Positions 41,201-51,243 of a stretch of 64,000 bases of DNA are shown one piece after another (the first letter of the stretch is position 1; each line of letters starts with the position of its first letter). The notes under the pieces were generated by a model that was not told the origin of the DNA, did not search any database, and worked only from the letters and a program-made list of their open reading frames with translations. The translations under genes were made by a program, and so were the position numbers. Source of the stretch: Cryoendolithus antarcticus (taxonomy: Eukaryota; Ascomycota; Dothideomycetes; Cladosporiales; Cladosporiaceae). The stretch spans positions 310,001-374,000 of the forward strand of contig NAJO01000028.1 of the NCBI GenBank assembly GCA_002077065.1, given 5' to 3'.

Positions 41201-43202
41201 AGTCAATCCTGACTTCGCCGAAGCTGTGTGTGGTCTCGCGAACGCGTTGAACTCGGTATGTGGATGGCAGTCTCGAGGTGGCATCGCAGACGATGGTGGT
41301 AGACGTGATCGATGGCATGTCGACCGCAATGGTATGCTGTTGGACGCCAGACAGCCTGGTGCCACGAGTTCTGGCTGGATCAAGCGTGTTGTAGACATCG
41401 TAGAGAAGCAACTGGTGGATGGAGAGAGCTGGGGTTGCGGGGTCCTTCAGCCGACTATACTCGAGAAGATGCTGCTGCAGGTCTTGATACTCGACGGCTC
41501 TTTGGATGATGCAATCGATCGGCAGGACTCTTTGAGGCAGGTGCTCAGGAGCTGGCATCATCAGAAGTGGGAGGGCGCAAGGCTGACGAGACTTGTTGAA
41601 CGTGCGACGCGGCGCATCTCGTGGCATCGGTACCAGGACTCGCACGTTCGTAAGCAGCGGCGCACTTCCACATGCTACGATCGACCGCAGCTGCCCGCTA
41701 ATCTGTCCGTGCCAACAGCGCCGACAGTTCTACCCTTCCACACCTTCACTGCTCCGATGTCTCCAAAGCAAATTCGACTTATATCGCAGAGGAATGGCCT
41801 TCGTATCTCAGTCTGCACACTGCGAGCACCTTGGCTACCGAGGGAGGTCTATCCGCCGCCACTACCACCATCACCGCAATTGCACGTGGGCTACGTGTCG
41901 TCTGACTTCAACAACCACCCGCTTGCGCACTTGATGCAATCTGTCTTTGGTATGCACAACAGGAAGCGAGTCGAAGCCTACTGCTACGCCACGACAGCCA
42001 ACGACAACTCCGTTCATCGAAGGCAAATCCAGGGTGAAGCCCCTCACTTCCGTGATGCCAGCGGATGGACTGCCGAACGGCTTGTCAATCAAATCGTGCG
42101 CGATGGCATCCACATCCTCGTGAACCTCAATGGCTATACCCGCGGAGCACGCAATGAGGTCTTCGCTGCTAGGCCAGCGCCAATTCAGATGGCGTTCATG
42201 GGTTTCGCCGGCACGCTTGGCGCAGAGTGGTGTGACTACCTGTTGGCTGATGAGACATCAATACCTCCGAGTACTCTCAGGCCGTGGCGGCGTAACGTGG
42301 ACGTCGAAGACCAGCTTGCTGACGACAACAACGGCGGTGACGACAATTCCTGGGTCTACGGTGAGAACGTCATCTTCTGCCGCGACACGTTCTTCTGCTG
42401 CGATCATCGGCAGAGCGCTCCAGATGCCAAGGAGCCTAAAGTCAGCTGGTCAGAAGAGCAAGCACGCCGCTGGGCGATGCGCAAAGGGCTCTTTCCGAAC
42501 ATACCTGATGATGCAGTCATCTTTGGAAACTTCAATCAGCTATATAAGATTGAACCCACAACCTTCCGTACTTGGCTGAGGATTCTAGCGCGCGTGCCGA
42601 ACGCTATCCTCTGGCTTCTGAGGTTTCCTGATCTGGGCGAGTCGCATCTGCTCAACACTGCTCGACAGTGGGCAACGCCGGACGTAGCAAGCAGAGTCAT
42701 CTTCACGGATGTCGCGCCCAAGCATTTGCACATCTCGCGAGCTAGGGTGTGCGACTTGGTCATCGATACACCAGAGTGCAACGCCCATACTACAGCTGCG
42801 GATGTACTCTGGAGTGGTACCCCTCTGCTTACTCTCCCTCGGTATGAGTACAAGATGTGCTCTCGCATGGCTGCCAGCATACTCAAGGGTGCTCTTCCGA
42901 AGAACGCCGAAGGCGACCAAGTCACGGTAGAGCTCATTGCTACGAGTGAAGAAGACTACGAAGAGAAAGCCGTGTCGCTGGGAAAGTCTCTATTGTATCC
43001 TCCTGGTAGTCAAGGGGTTGGCCAGGGCCGGCTAGTGGAGCTAAGGCATATGCTGTATGAGGCACGCTGGACTAGTGGACTGTTCGATACGAAGAGATGG
43101 ACGAGGGATCTGGAGGATGCGTATGAGGAGGCTTGGAGACGGTGGGTTGCGGGTGAGGGAGGCGATATTTGGTTGAGCGATATACCCAGGAAGGAAACAT
43201 GA
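38259..43202 (+). CDS. Protein O-GlcNAc transferase-like, GT41 with TPR repeats (1,647 residues)
   Basis: One uninterrupted exon of 4.9 kb. Residues 1–510 are disordered, rich in Gln, Ser, Pro and Tyr. A first TPR block lies at about 523–625 (EGMHLGGCLAYGLGDYKKAE onward). A second block at about 905–1005 has canonical repeats (LYTNLGSLLKDIGQLDAAIT). The GT41 catalytic half starts near 1205 with LHVGYVSSDFNNHPLAHL, which contains the His that acts near the active site in human OGT. Also present are GYTRGARNEVFAARPAPIQ, the donor-binding FNQLYKIEP with its conserved Lys, and CNAHTTAADVLWSGTPLL. OGT transfers GlcNAc from UDP-GlcNAc to Ser/Thr of nuclear and cytosolic proteins. The fungal forms are little studied. 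An insert at about 1355–1405 separates the two Rossmann lobes. Confidence 0.9.
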   Translation: MADNMLQYAHANGVTDVPQPLAPDLPDPAEQLPSSFPRPKTSPHAGSSQGFGEVSHHAENTLRRKTPNGTLNAGFEVSAPADSTYKSQQRPRVELYGRGSAPHAHGAQVRMTFSEHQLQRQRATQTVLKQMSINAWSTLPSQYLPHSFPVMDSMLQQVPMQQYQSAQAYYNQSIPCGVQPSFHYVGPTASGGQGAGPYGPYWHDGTYVPYRAAAVRDPRHYPQPVSQWQYAPSGHRFLSSSSGWPSAGNRLDNAPQPLRPQGHEMMPSTSYFTGPAKPLGGYTLQVPYVLPPAAVYPPHGPDGLRLATHERSYTGNLEPSSGPVAENGLKSTKGVQRDKAFAWALQQYRELLAFIQHTKRQQQAMRHATGHPQVPHRPSFFPQPPRLSQTRSSFAVPQRRRSSAAHADITARARRSSYSARSRDESDSQRVKVCDDDSETLNARAPAMRSPVQGYRPTEGDIDYLRMSSPQSNEWHENRPRALRRSTGSYQISPPPRPHPQDNSPPSRATVALSFITELCQDSDWQWIEGMHLGGCLAYGLGDYKKAESWYSQVLDRDPEHLEGLSNLAAALLALGRKPEAERHWVRVVRTAPSHFEAVEHLVGMLCHDHRSRDAIRVIEHVERSLRCSNKCDTPSVSDRRSECSVSNPSRSPAISDVADKISYDFDVDGDASMSDWKDLVGASEPGFGSSGFAIPPSDNGRILALIHAKGNMLYSVGDNGGAAKAFEDAVLIAVGRHFTNVQGLVDHILRVVTARLYNTQVEKPARVSHDPLLLTPEQAMSTAKACFPALGELPFLRYIPGGSTGMQRKAIISTTSNSLLSLAKIFQDGMSNPSRSVRVTPLQAGVRDILALYYLSLALQPSPSTANNVGILLAGVPQVAPSAHTMQKVEVPGVVPGSGIALALQYYNYGLQLDQHHAHLYTNLGSLLKDIGQLDAAITMYERAVKCDGRFDIALANLANAVKDKGRISAAIGFYKRAVEVNPDFAEAVCGLANALNSVCGWQSRGGIADDGGRRDRWHVDRNGMLLDARQPGATSSGWIKRVVDIVEKQLVDGESWGCGVLQPTILEKMLLQVLILDGSLDDAIDRQDSLRQVLRSWHHQKWEGARLTRLVERATRRISWHRYQDSHVRKQRRTSTCYDRPQLPANLSVPTAPTVLPFHTFTAPMSPKQIRLISQRNGLRISVCTLRAPWLPREVYPPPLPPSPQLHVGYVSSDFNNHPLAHLMQSVFGMHNRKRVEAYCYATTANDNSVHRRQIQGEAPHFRDASGWTAERLVNQIVRDGIHILVNLNGYTRGARNEVFAARPAPIQMAFMGFAGTLGAEWCDYLLADETSIPPSTLRPWRRNVDVEDQLADDNNGGDDNSWVYGENVIFCRDTFFCCDHRQSAPDAKEPKVSWSEEQARRWAMRKGLFPNIPDDAVIFGNFNQLYKIEPTTFRTWLRILARVPNAILWLLRFPDLGESHLLNTARQWATPDVASRVIFTDVAPKHLHISRARVCDLVIDTPECNAHTTAADVLWSGTPLLTLPRYEYKMCSRMAASILKGALPKNAEGDQVTVELIATSEEDYEEKAVSLGKSLLYPPGSQGVGQGRLVELRHMLYEARWTSGLFDTKRWTRDLEDAYEEAWRRWVAGEGGDIWLSDIPRKET

Positions 43203-46200
43203 GGTTCAGGAAATAGATATGCTTAGCGTTGGGTCCAGTTTGCACTGCTACATGCAGGAAGATTAGGCATTGTGGCTGCCTGCAAAGTGTTCCACTCTGC
43301 CTACTGCAGTAAGTCCAAAGCGTGGGTACGAGCATGCTGCTATAGTCATCCTGGCGCTCGTGGAGACTCTTCCTTACTGACACCTCGTACTTCATCTATG
43401 ACCTCCTCCTGTGGGCGACGAGTCTTTGCTATCGCGCGGACATAGGGAGACTCCGCGCCACTACTCTGCGATGGAATTATTACATCAGAAGGTTGCGATT
43501 CACTGCAGGATTGCGATCGTCGACAGTACGTTCAAACAGTTGTACGAACAATGCCTGAATGTCGGGTATATGCACCTGAGACACCGATGCCGCTATCGTT
43601 TCTACCATTACCAGTGGCATCTGCGGTAGGTCCCTCTGAAGTGACATATTCGCAGCGGTCGGCTGGTCGTCGAGTCATTATCCCCGACGGACGCTGGTGA
43701 CCTGCCCTAGCAACACCCTGATTGGCTGCGGCGCCGGGCGCCATCACGGTGAGCCAGCGAGGATGATCTTCTTTTAGCAGCGGCACCGTTATTTCAGATC
43801 GCCGCAGGTGGAGTACAAAGTAGATTGAATTCTCGCTACCGCAGCGATCTGACTGGCCACAGATATTGCCATCCATTCCTGCAGCAAAGGAGCGATCGCC
43901 ACGGCGTCACACAGCATTGATGTACAGCAGACAGTTTCCTACACTTGGCGCTGACTTGCAGAAAGCTGGCAAGGATGTATCCATCAGGATCGGACCCAGC
44001 ACAGTGGAGACTTCGAGATCCAATCCTCAACGGCGGTGCTCGCTTATGATCTCAAAGAGCTTAGCTTGAATTACACGGCATGTGGAGCGTTGCGCTCCCT
44101 CGGCGAAAGCCATACTCCTGCGGCTGTTCAATCAATGCATTCGAGACCTCACGATCTTCCAGGTCACAACAGGCGCTCCGTTTCTGGACCAAAGTCCATG
44201 GCCGCAGGATGTCCAGGATTCCGTTCTTGACGTCACCTGGTCTTGCCGGCTCGTGTTCGAGAGCATTGGAGTATAGCCTGAACAAGACCGGCGCGTTACG
44301 GTCCATCTTATGCACTGCATCTCACCGAGGTTGGTCGTAAAGGCTGATCGGCGGTGACCGGGCATCTGCAGCATATGTCTCACCTTTGGATTCCTGCTCG
44401 CAGTATTGTTTTGCCTTGCTTGGGTTCGTCACCTTGCTCACCGCTTCAACGCATTACGACTTTCTCACAACCCAGTACTTTTGCACGTTTGGAAGCACGG
44501 GAGCCGAGTTCGGGACGATGTACGAATGGTACCAAACACTCTATGGACCGTGACACAGCATACTGGAGAAGTCTTCTTTACTGCACGCTGGGTTCACTTC
44601 GGTGACCGGCCGGCTGGCTCCACGCCACTCGTGCAGTAGCGCGTTCCATGCGAGCGGTACCCTTGACGGTCCGCATCCTTAACGTGGGGGTCTCCCATCA
44701 TTTGGAATACCATCCTGGCCAGTCGGCGCACGCCCCAGAGACCTGTCGAGTCGTGCGGTCTTGTGCCTTTTGGATCTTGACGGACCTTCTCGAGGTCAGC
44801 GCTGTCATCACTCGCTCAGTATCTGAGATCTACAGCTTGTGCGACTCCACAGGTAGCAGTTCGGTAGGCAACATGGCGACGTACATTACCAATAGAGCAT
44901 GTACCGAAAGTCTCCGCACAGATCCACCGTTGTGGGCAGCCAACGGCGGCGGCGCGGGTGATCGTCGATACACGCGTGCCCGCCTGTCAAGGCGCAACGT
45001 CACGGCGCAACGCCTCTTCTTGTAATAGTGCAGCACTCCACATAGCATTGTCATCCCGAAATGAGGTTCATCGCACGGTCTCTGTATGGCGAAGATTACA
45101 ATGCCGTGGCCGCAAATCAAAACAAACGGCTGTCATGGTCCTGCGAGACATCTGCTATTAATGGACATGTGGCGTCTATTCAGATAGAACTTGCTATTGG
45201 AAGCAAGTGGAGTGCCAGCTGAACAGGGTCAAGACTCAAGACTTGAGAGTCGAAACGGCCGAACCCGCGGAGCGGCGCCGTATGCAGCTATGGTTGCCAC
45301 GCACATGCACCTTGAGCAAAGTCACGTCGCGATGGATGAGGAGCCTCGTACCGAGTGGTCGTACCACGGTCGGAGGGGACGTGTACTGCACAGCGCAAAC
45401 TGCTGCGGGTTGGAGCATACACAACAGTGCGGGAGATCGTTTCGCTAACGCAATCGGGGTTGTGCACTTGTCACGCTCGGAAAGCATGCGCCTGTAAGGG
45501 CCACGGACGAGATCGCCGGGACCTCGAGCGCATGCCCGCCTTGTCCAGGGGTTTATCACGCATTCCTCCGGTGCTCTGTGCCTGTCGCGCGAGACTAGTA
45601 CTGCGGTCGTGGGCGGTAGTGCTCACACCACATCAGCTATTCCGGCCTCCTGTTCCCTGGAGTTGCGACCAAGTTCGACCCATGCTAGACTGTGACGATA
45701 GGCGATATCGACATGGGCATCTCCCTGTAGTGCGAGTCGACCCATGGCGATGGTTGCAGATCAATGTGTACCTCCCCACCTTTGATCGCCGCCCGCGCCA
45801 GTGCACCGGTACACCTACATGTTAACGCTCCCGGCGCAGCGATCGCCTTGTCGTTCATCTGCCCCGTCCTTCAGCGCCAATTGCCTGGAAGCTGTAATCT
45901 CCTTGCTCGAATCTTCATTGGCGTCAATAGCAACACCAGCGACTGGTCAGCACAAAGTCGACAACTCTGGCTGGACCGATCCCTAGGCTCGACAAGCTGC
46001 CCCACCCATCCACGCTGCCGAGTCGTCAGCCCGAGTTATTTGAGTTTCCGATCGTTGCCAGAGTCTGCTGTCGAAATCTCCGTTTCTTCCTAACGTTCGC
46101 GCCTTGTCTGGATCCTCCGCACTGGTCCAAGCCAAAAGCGGTCCTGGCAAAGCGCCCACTTCCCCCAAAACGACCACGCTTTCTTAAATCCTTCAACGGC

Positions 46201-46362
46201 CCAGCACGTCACGCATCTGCTTTGCAACGCCTGCTGATCATATCGTCTACGCCCAACGTCGCACGAGGACGCTGACTTTAGACATCACTGTCCTTACCAC
46301 CCCGATCGCTCACATTCGAACACTTATTGCACGCAGCAAAGAAAACACACGACATCATCGAT
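43203..46362. other. Gene-poor 3.2 kb region upstream of the FlbD-like gene
   Basis: Only short chance-like frames occur. From about 46080 to 46362 the plus strand is pyrimidine-rich, fitting a promoter and 5' leader of the Myb gene. Long upstream regions are common for fungal developmental regulators. No tRNA, transposon or repeat was recognised. Confidence 0.5.
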
Positions 46363-47625
46363 ATGCCTCAACACAAGAGAGGCCCTTGGTCTGCAACTGA
46401 GGACCAGTATCTACTACATCTTGTCAACCTGCACGGCGCACACAACTGGGTGCGAATCTCGTCGATCATCGCCAGCCGCTCGCCCAAGCAATGTCGGGAG
46501 AGATTCCACCAGAACCTGAAGCCGAATCTCAATCATGACCCAATCACGCCCGAGGAGGGTCTGCTCATCGAGCAAATGGTCGCAGAGATGGGCAAACGAT
46601 GGGCTGAAATCGCTCGTCGTCTCCGTGGGCGCAGCGACAATGCAGTCAAGAACTGGTTCAACGGTGGCATCAACCGTCGACGAAGAAGCAATGGCCAACG
46701 TCGACCAGACTCCGAAGCTCGTTCATCCACACAGCAGTTATCGATGGTTCCGCAGCAATCGATGCCTGGCATGTTCCGACCGCCTCCGATTCCTCAGATC
46801 AGCCAGCGCAGTCTCAATCAACACCCGATGAGTCAACAACAGACTTATCAGAGCCATGGACTTCCGCAGACAAATCAGTCGATAATGCAAGCTGGGCCTT
46901 CGTGGGCACAGCCCATGTCTTACCAACCACAGACTGCGCAATGGTCACAACACATGGGTCTCCCGCCCCATGTTCCTGTTCAGCGATTGTCTGGGACGTT
47001 CGATACTCCTCTCCCGTCGCCATCAGCATTCTCGCAAATGTCAGCGGACGGCGCTCCGTCACTCGTAAGCGATCGGTCGTCGATGTCGATGCGCTCACCT
47101 CACAACAACAACAACAATGGTTCACCCATTGAACTGCCACCATTGTCTGGTCACCATAATGAGCAACGGCCAGCACCACAGCCTCAGCTCAACATGACCA
47201 CACAACACATGTACTACCCAAATCCCGAAGTGCACATTCCTACTATGCAAGTCTCGCGGTACGAAGAGCAAATCAAGGAACCGCAAGTGCTGCAGGAAGC
47301 ATTCGTTTCGCCTCAGCCTCAGGTCTTTGAGCTCCAACGATCTGGCAGCATGCCACAATCCATGCAAGTATATCAGGCGCCGCAGCCATATCAAGCACCA
47401 ATGTACGCAGATCGACAACAAGCGTTCTACCAGCAGAGCGGAATGGCATCGAGTGTGCAATTGCCGCGAATCTCGGGCATGTCAGGCGACTCGGCGCTAC
47501 AGATGTCTCGCAAACCGTCAATGCTGCAGATCGATCCGGTCTTGCACGGTACGCCGATACCGTCGGTACATACTCCTGAAGGATCGCCGAAGGACAAGAT
47601 GAAGCTGTCAAACATCACGCTATGA
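46363..47625 (+). CDS. flbD: FlbD-like R2R3 Myb transcription factor
   Basis: The ATG at 46363 is chosen because the protein then begins MPQHKRGPWSATEDQYLLHL, the typical start of this family; upstream codons lack an ATG. The product has 420 residues. Two Myb repeats cover residues 3–106: R1 with W at GPW, HNWVRIS and RFHQNLKP; R2 with PEEGLLIEQMV, KRWAEIARRL and SDNAVKNWFNG, then a basic GGINRRRRS. The rest is Gln/Pro/Met-rich and disordered. In Aspergillus, FlbD works upstream of brlA to start asexual sporulation and in sexual development. Where FlbD-type proteins often have Trp, the sequence here is NWFNG, a conservative change. Confidence 0.88.
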   Translation: MPQHKRGPWSATEDQYLLHLVNLHGAHNWVRISSIIASRSPKQCRERFHQNLKPNLNHDPITPEEGLLIEQMVAEMGKRWAEIARRLRGRSDNAVKNWFNGGINRRRRSNGQRRPDSEARSSTQQLSMVPQQSMPGMFRPPPIPQISQRSLNQHPMSQQQTYQSHGLPQTNQSIMQAGPSWAQPMSYQPQTAQWSQHMGLPPHVPVQRLSGTFDTPLPSPSAFSQMSADGAPSLVSDRSSMSMRSPHNNNNNGSPIELPPLSGHHNEQRPAPQPQLNMTTQHMYYPNPEVHIPTMQVSRYEEQIKEPQVLQEAFVSPQPQVFELQRSGSMPQSMQVYQAPQPYQAPMYADRQQAFYQQSGMASSVQLPRISGMSGDSALQMSRKPSMLQIDPVLHGTPIPSVHTPEGSPKDKMKLSNITL

Positions 47626-48631
47626 GACCATTGCTGAGCCGTCAGCATGTTGTACAATATCATGGAGGCAAGAGAGCATTGGCTCTTATCGTTCGTTCGC
47701 TATATACCCTTTCAGCGCTCGTTCATAGATCCGCAGCAAACAAAAGCTGCACTCAACTACCTCCTCACACCACCGCTTGCCACTCCTGCTTCCCATGGTT
47801 TTAGCCGCCGCAACTCTCCCCGTCCTGACCTCTGAATACACACCTCACATTGCATCTACCGAAGAGGTGACGTTCACATCAAAAGCCATTGCAATTTCCA
47901 CCACACCCCAAAATATCATCAAAACCGTTGTGCCTGCAACGGCTGTACCGCGAAACCCGCACCCAAAAACAACTTCGCCCAAGCAGACGATCCTGGCAAC
48001 GCTCCAACGGCTCTCGGACCCATCGGTCTTTCGCAGTACCGCGGCTCGTTGTGGAGTCGACCACAGTTTTGCGTTGCTCGCCTTTTTGACTAGCAACGAC
48101 CCCCACGTGCGGTGCTCCAGATTGGGTTTGGTAGCCTTTGTCGCTTAGATGCCGCTAGACCGGACGTGGCGTCTGTGACATATGCAGATTTGTGCATGGA
48201 AGGACATGCAGGTGAGCGTATTGGGATGTTAAGGAGAGAAGGCCGAGGCAATTGGGAGCGATTCACCGGTAGACGCGACTCGATGTATGCCGCAAGTAAA
48301 GGTCAGGTTCGTGATCGCCTATCATGTAGCACTTGCCGTTTAGGGCGGTGTAATGAGAAGTCTTCCTCGGCAAATCAAATGACAATACGTCCGAGGGCAA
48401 TTGTTTACAAACGCGCGTTCAAGATGACCTTCGTGTAGATGCGTCGTTGCTGACAGTGCTAAACACCGCCAACCTCCATACCTAGTTGCGTGCCTCTGCT
48501 GCTCCACGAGCCTGATACTTCAGTCTCTCTACAAATATTGCCGAGGGCTGATGCTACGTTGACGTTGGCCGCGGGAGTTAAATACTTCACCGCTGCGCTC
48601 GTGAGGTAGGCTTCGTTCTCGCCCAGTGCTT
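47626..48631. other. Intergenic region with one doubtful 117-codon frame (47795–48148, plus strand)
   Basis: The plus-strand frame starts MVLAAATLPVLTSEYTPHIA. A competing minus-strand frame over 47845–48096 contains a hydrophobic segment. Neither shows a family motif, so neither is called as a gene. The sequence otherwise forms the 3' flanks of two converging genes. Confidence 0.35.
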
Positions 48632-50663
48632 TCATGATGGCACACCCTCATAGTCCCAACCATCGTCTCCTCTTCGGGTCTTTCGTCGCGTTGTACGCCT
48701 ATTCGCGGCGACCTTGATGACGATCACAGCCAGTGCAATGACCAGCACGATCACTGCAGCCACAGTGGGCACAACAATCGTTCTGCCAGAGCCTCGATCC
48801 TGCGCTTGGTAAGGGCATGTAGTATTCGCGCCTACTACCCAACAAGATTCCGCACTTAGATCATTGAAGTCGATCCATAGCAGCTCGTCAGCAGGGTCGT
48901 CAATCGCAGAGCCTTGACCGTCTCGATACGTCTTGAAGACAGAGTGTAGGTATTGATTCTCGAGCCCAGTGCGAGGGACAGTGAAGCTGGTATTCTTTGG
49001 ACAGGCTTCCTCAGCTCGCTCATACGACACGCTATCATCCGAGATGGAGTATTGGTAAGGTAGATTTCGGATCCGACAGGCGGCATGATGTGTGTTTGAG
49101 CAGTCGTCGGTCCGCCAACGTGACGAGGAGACGTTGAGCACAGCACATCGACCGAACTCACCGTCTTTGGTCTTGCTTGTGTTGCGCGGCTCGTCAGTAG
49201 CCCAGCTCCAGATTGTACTTTGTACGTAAGCTTTGTATGGTGCGTAGTCCTGATCAGCAGTCTTGTTGAGCAATGTCGTGTTGAGGATCGGCGAGATGCC
49301 ACAGGCTACGAGTTGGCTTGCTGAAGTAAGTAGTGCGTCGATCGAAGACCGGTCAATCCGCGAAGGATCTCCGACTGTCGTTACAGACCATGAAGAGTTT
49401 GCGGACTCCAGCGCGTTATATCGACTATTGAAGAAGCAGCCCTGCCTCAGCTCGCCAGCACTCGATATTGTATTTTGCCTTACTTCACCAGTGTATCTCT
49501 CAGGGAACAGGGTACTGGCATCGCTGGTATAATTGTACTCCGTTAGGTCCGAGTCGACTCGACCTATAGTCGAGAGGAATCTCTTCGCATTTGCCAGCTC
49601 TACGAAGCTTTCGCTCGGCCAGCCGTCAACAGACGACGCCACAGCGTCACTAGTATCGACGTCAAAGTAGCCCCTGGTCGGCACATATTGAGTGGCTACT
49701 TGAAACCAACTACCAGCGGCAAGGAGGTTGGCGCGCTGATTTCGGAGATTTTCAGGCGTGTAGAGGAACTGCGAGTTGTTCGAGGCGATCAGGTCACCAA
49801 GGCTCTCCGGCTGGTTGTCCGACGAGATGGTTGAGGAGCCATTGGCATTCTCTGTCGGCTGTGCTAGATATAAATTTAGATAAAGGTACTTAGTTGTAGC
49901 ATTCAAGTTGTCTTCTGTATTTTCGAGATGTCTGTTGAGAACGGAGAGCAAGGCATTGAATGTTAGATCTGGTGAACAGGCGTAATCACCCACCCGGGTT
50001 AGGTGCTCATCCTGATTCGTCGCGCTGGTTACAGACTGGGTAGTAGCACTGCCACTAGCTGTCTGTGTTCCGCTGTTTAGTGAGGTAACGCTGCTGAAGC
50101 CAGTGGCGCTTGTAGCGGAGGGGCTGATAGAGTCTGCGATCCTCTCACTTGACGATGCAATGGTCTGTCTAGCCTGCAGTAGGGCGAATGCTGCGGCTGT
50201 ACTGGGCGCTGAAACAGCTGTTTGATCGCTAAGCTGGCCGCTCGCAAGAGTGGCCGTGACAGATTGAGTTCGTATCGTAGCAGTCGTTCGATCGATGTTG
50301 CCACCAGCAGCTGCTTCATCACTCAGCTCAGCAGGACATAATGACCAAACCCCTCGTCCAGGATCCCAGAATAGGTCCACTTCGAATCTACGGAAGCCGA
50401 CTGCCAGAAGGTTGGAGAAGCACCTGCTCCCAGCTTCGATAGCATATTGACCGTGAGGGAAGCAGGCCGCTGTCAGCGAGACACCTGGAACTGGAACGTA
50501 ATTGATCGGGATCTTGATTGATGCATCTCTTTGCGACTGTCGTGCTCGTCAGCCTTGACACCGTTCACATTCTAGATGAGATCCGTCATACAAGCAAGCG
50601 CGTAAAGTCCAAGCCGTCCGATTTCGCCTCAGTGTCTGCATAGAAGCCAGGTGGAGATGTCAT
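48632..50663 (-). CDS. MTC6: MTC6-like (maintenance of telomere capping protein 6) type I membrane protein
   Basis: Two exons: 50663–50592 and 50536–48632. The 55 nt intron has donor GTATGA and branch GGCTGAC; phase 0 joins FTRLL to SQRDASIKIPINYVPVPGVS. The ATG is the first after an in-frame TAA. The product has 658 residues. The family hallmarks are SQRDxSIKIPINYVPVPG, TAACFPHGQY, CFSNLLAVGFRRFEVDLFWD and GRGVWSLCP, followed by a Ser/Thr-rich stretch. A Cys-rich extracellular part (DDCSNTHHAACRIRN, with a C-type-lectin-like look) precedes the single helix IVVPTVAAVIVLVIALAVIV and a short basic cytosolic tail. MTC6 was found through genetic interaction with telomere capping in yeast; its molecular role is unknown. 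No cleavable signal peptide is obvious. Confidence 0.87.
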
Positions 50664-51243
50664 GCCGACGTGTCGCAACGACGACTGGGGCAAGACGGCA
50701 TGTCTCCTTTATCAAGCTCGGGTAGCTCGATCTTCACTGCCTACTGTACTACGAGCGGATGTTGTCGGCTTGGTGTGCTGGAGACGGACTCTTCAATGGT
50801 TCACGGCTGTGTAGTCTTTATACTGGATGCGTTCACGAAGGCATGGTAAACTTCGAGGCTTAGACATGGATGACAGAAGAAGCAGATCGCTCAGCGGTTC
50901 TCTACAGAGGACAATGCTGATATACAGTTCACCGCAGTAGTGCAAAATCGGCTACATTGTGGACGAGAGTCAAGCTTGTGTTTGGAAGAACTCTCCAGGG
51001 CGGGACTAGCAGCAATCCGTTATCGCGGTGCAGTATATCCTAGCAGTGTCGGCAATGACCACCCCTCGAGTGGTCCGCTTCTTTTGTCACCCGTGTGCTC
51101 CGCATGTCAAATTCGTAGCTCCTCTTTATGGAATGTCCAACTGCTACAACGTAGCCTGCGCGATGAGCTAACGGACGTCGGCGGCTAGTAGTTGAACCAT
51201 AACTCATTATTTGCGATTGAGGTACCCGCGCCTCAATCGCTTC
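50664..51243. promoter_or_regulatory. Divergent interval between MTC6 and RRG7
   Basis: About 580 bp between opposed start codons, with no supported coding content and no specific site recognised. Confidence 0.3.

Noticed and set aside
43203..46362. RIP-degraded transposon remnant
   Set aside because: Base composition is close to that of neighbouring DNA, with no AT-rich blocks, transposase or reverse-transcriptase fragments visible by eye.
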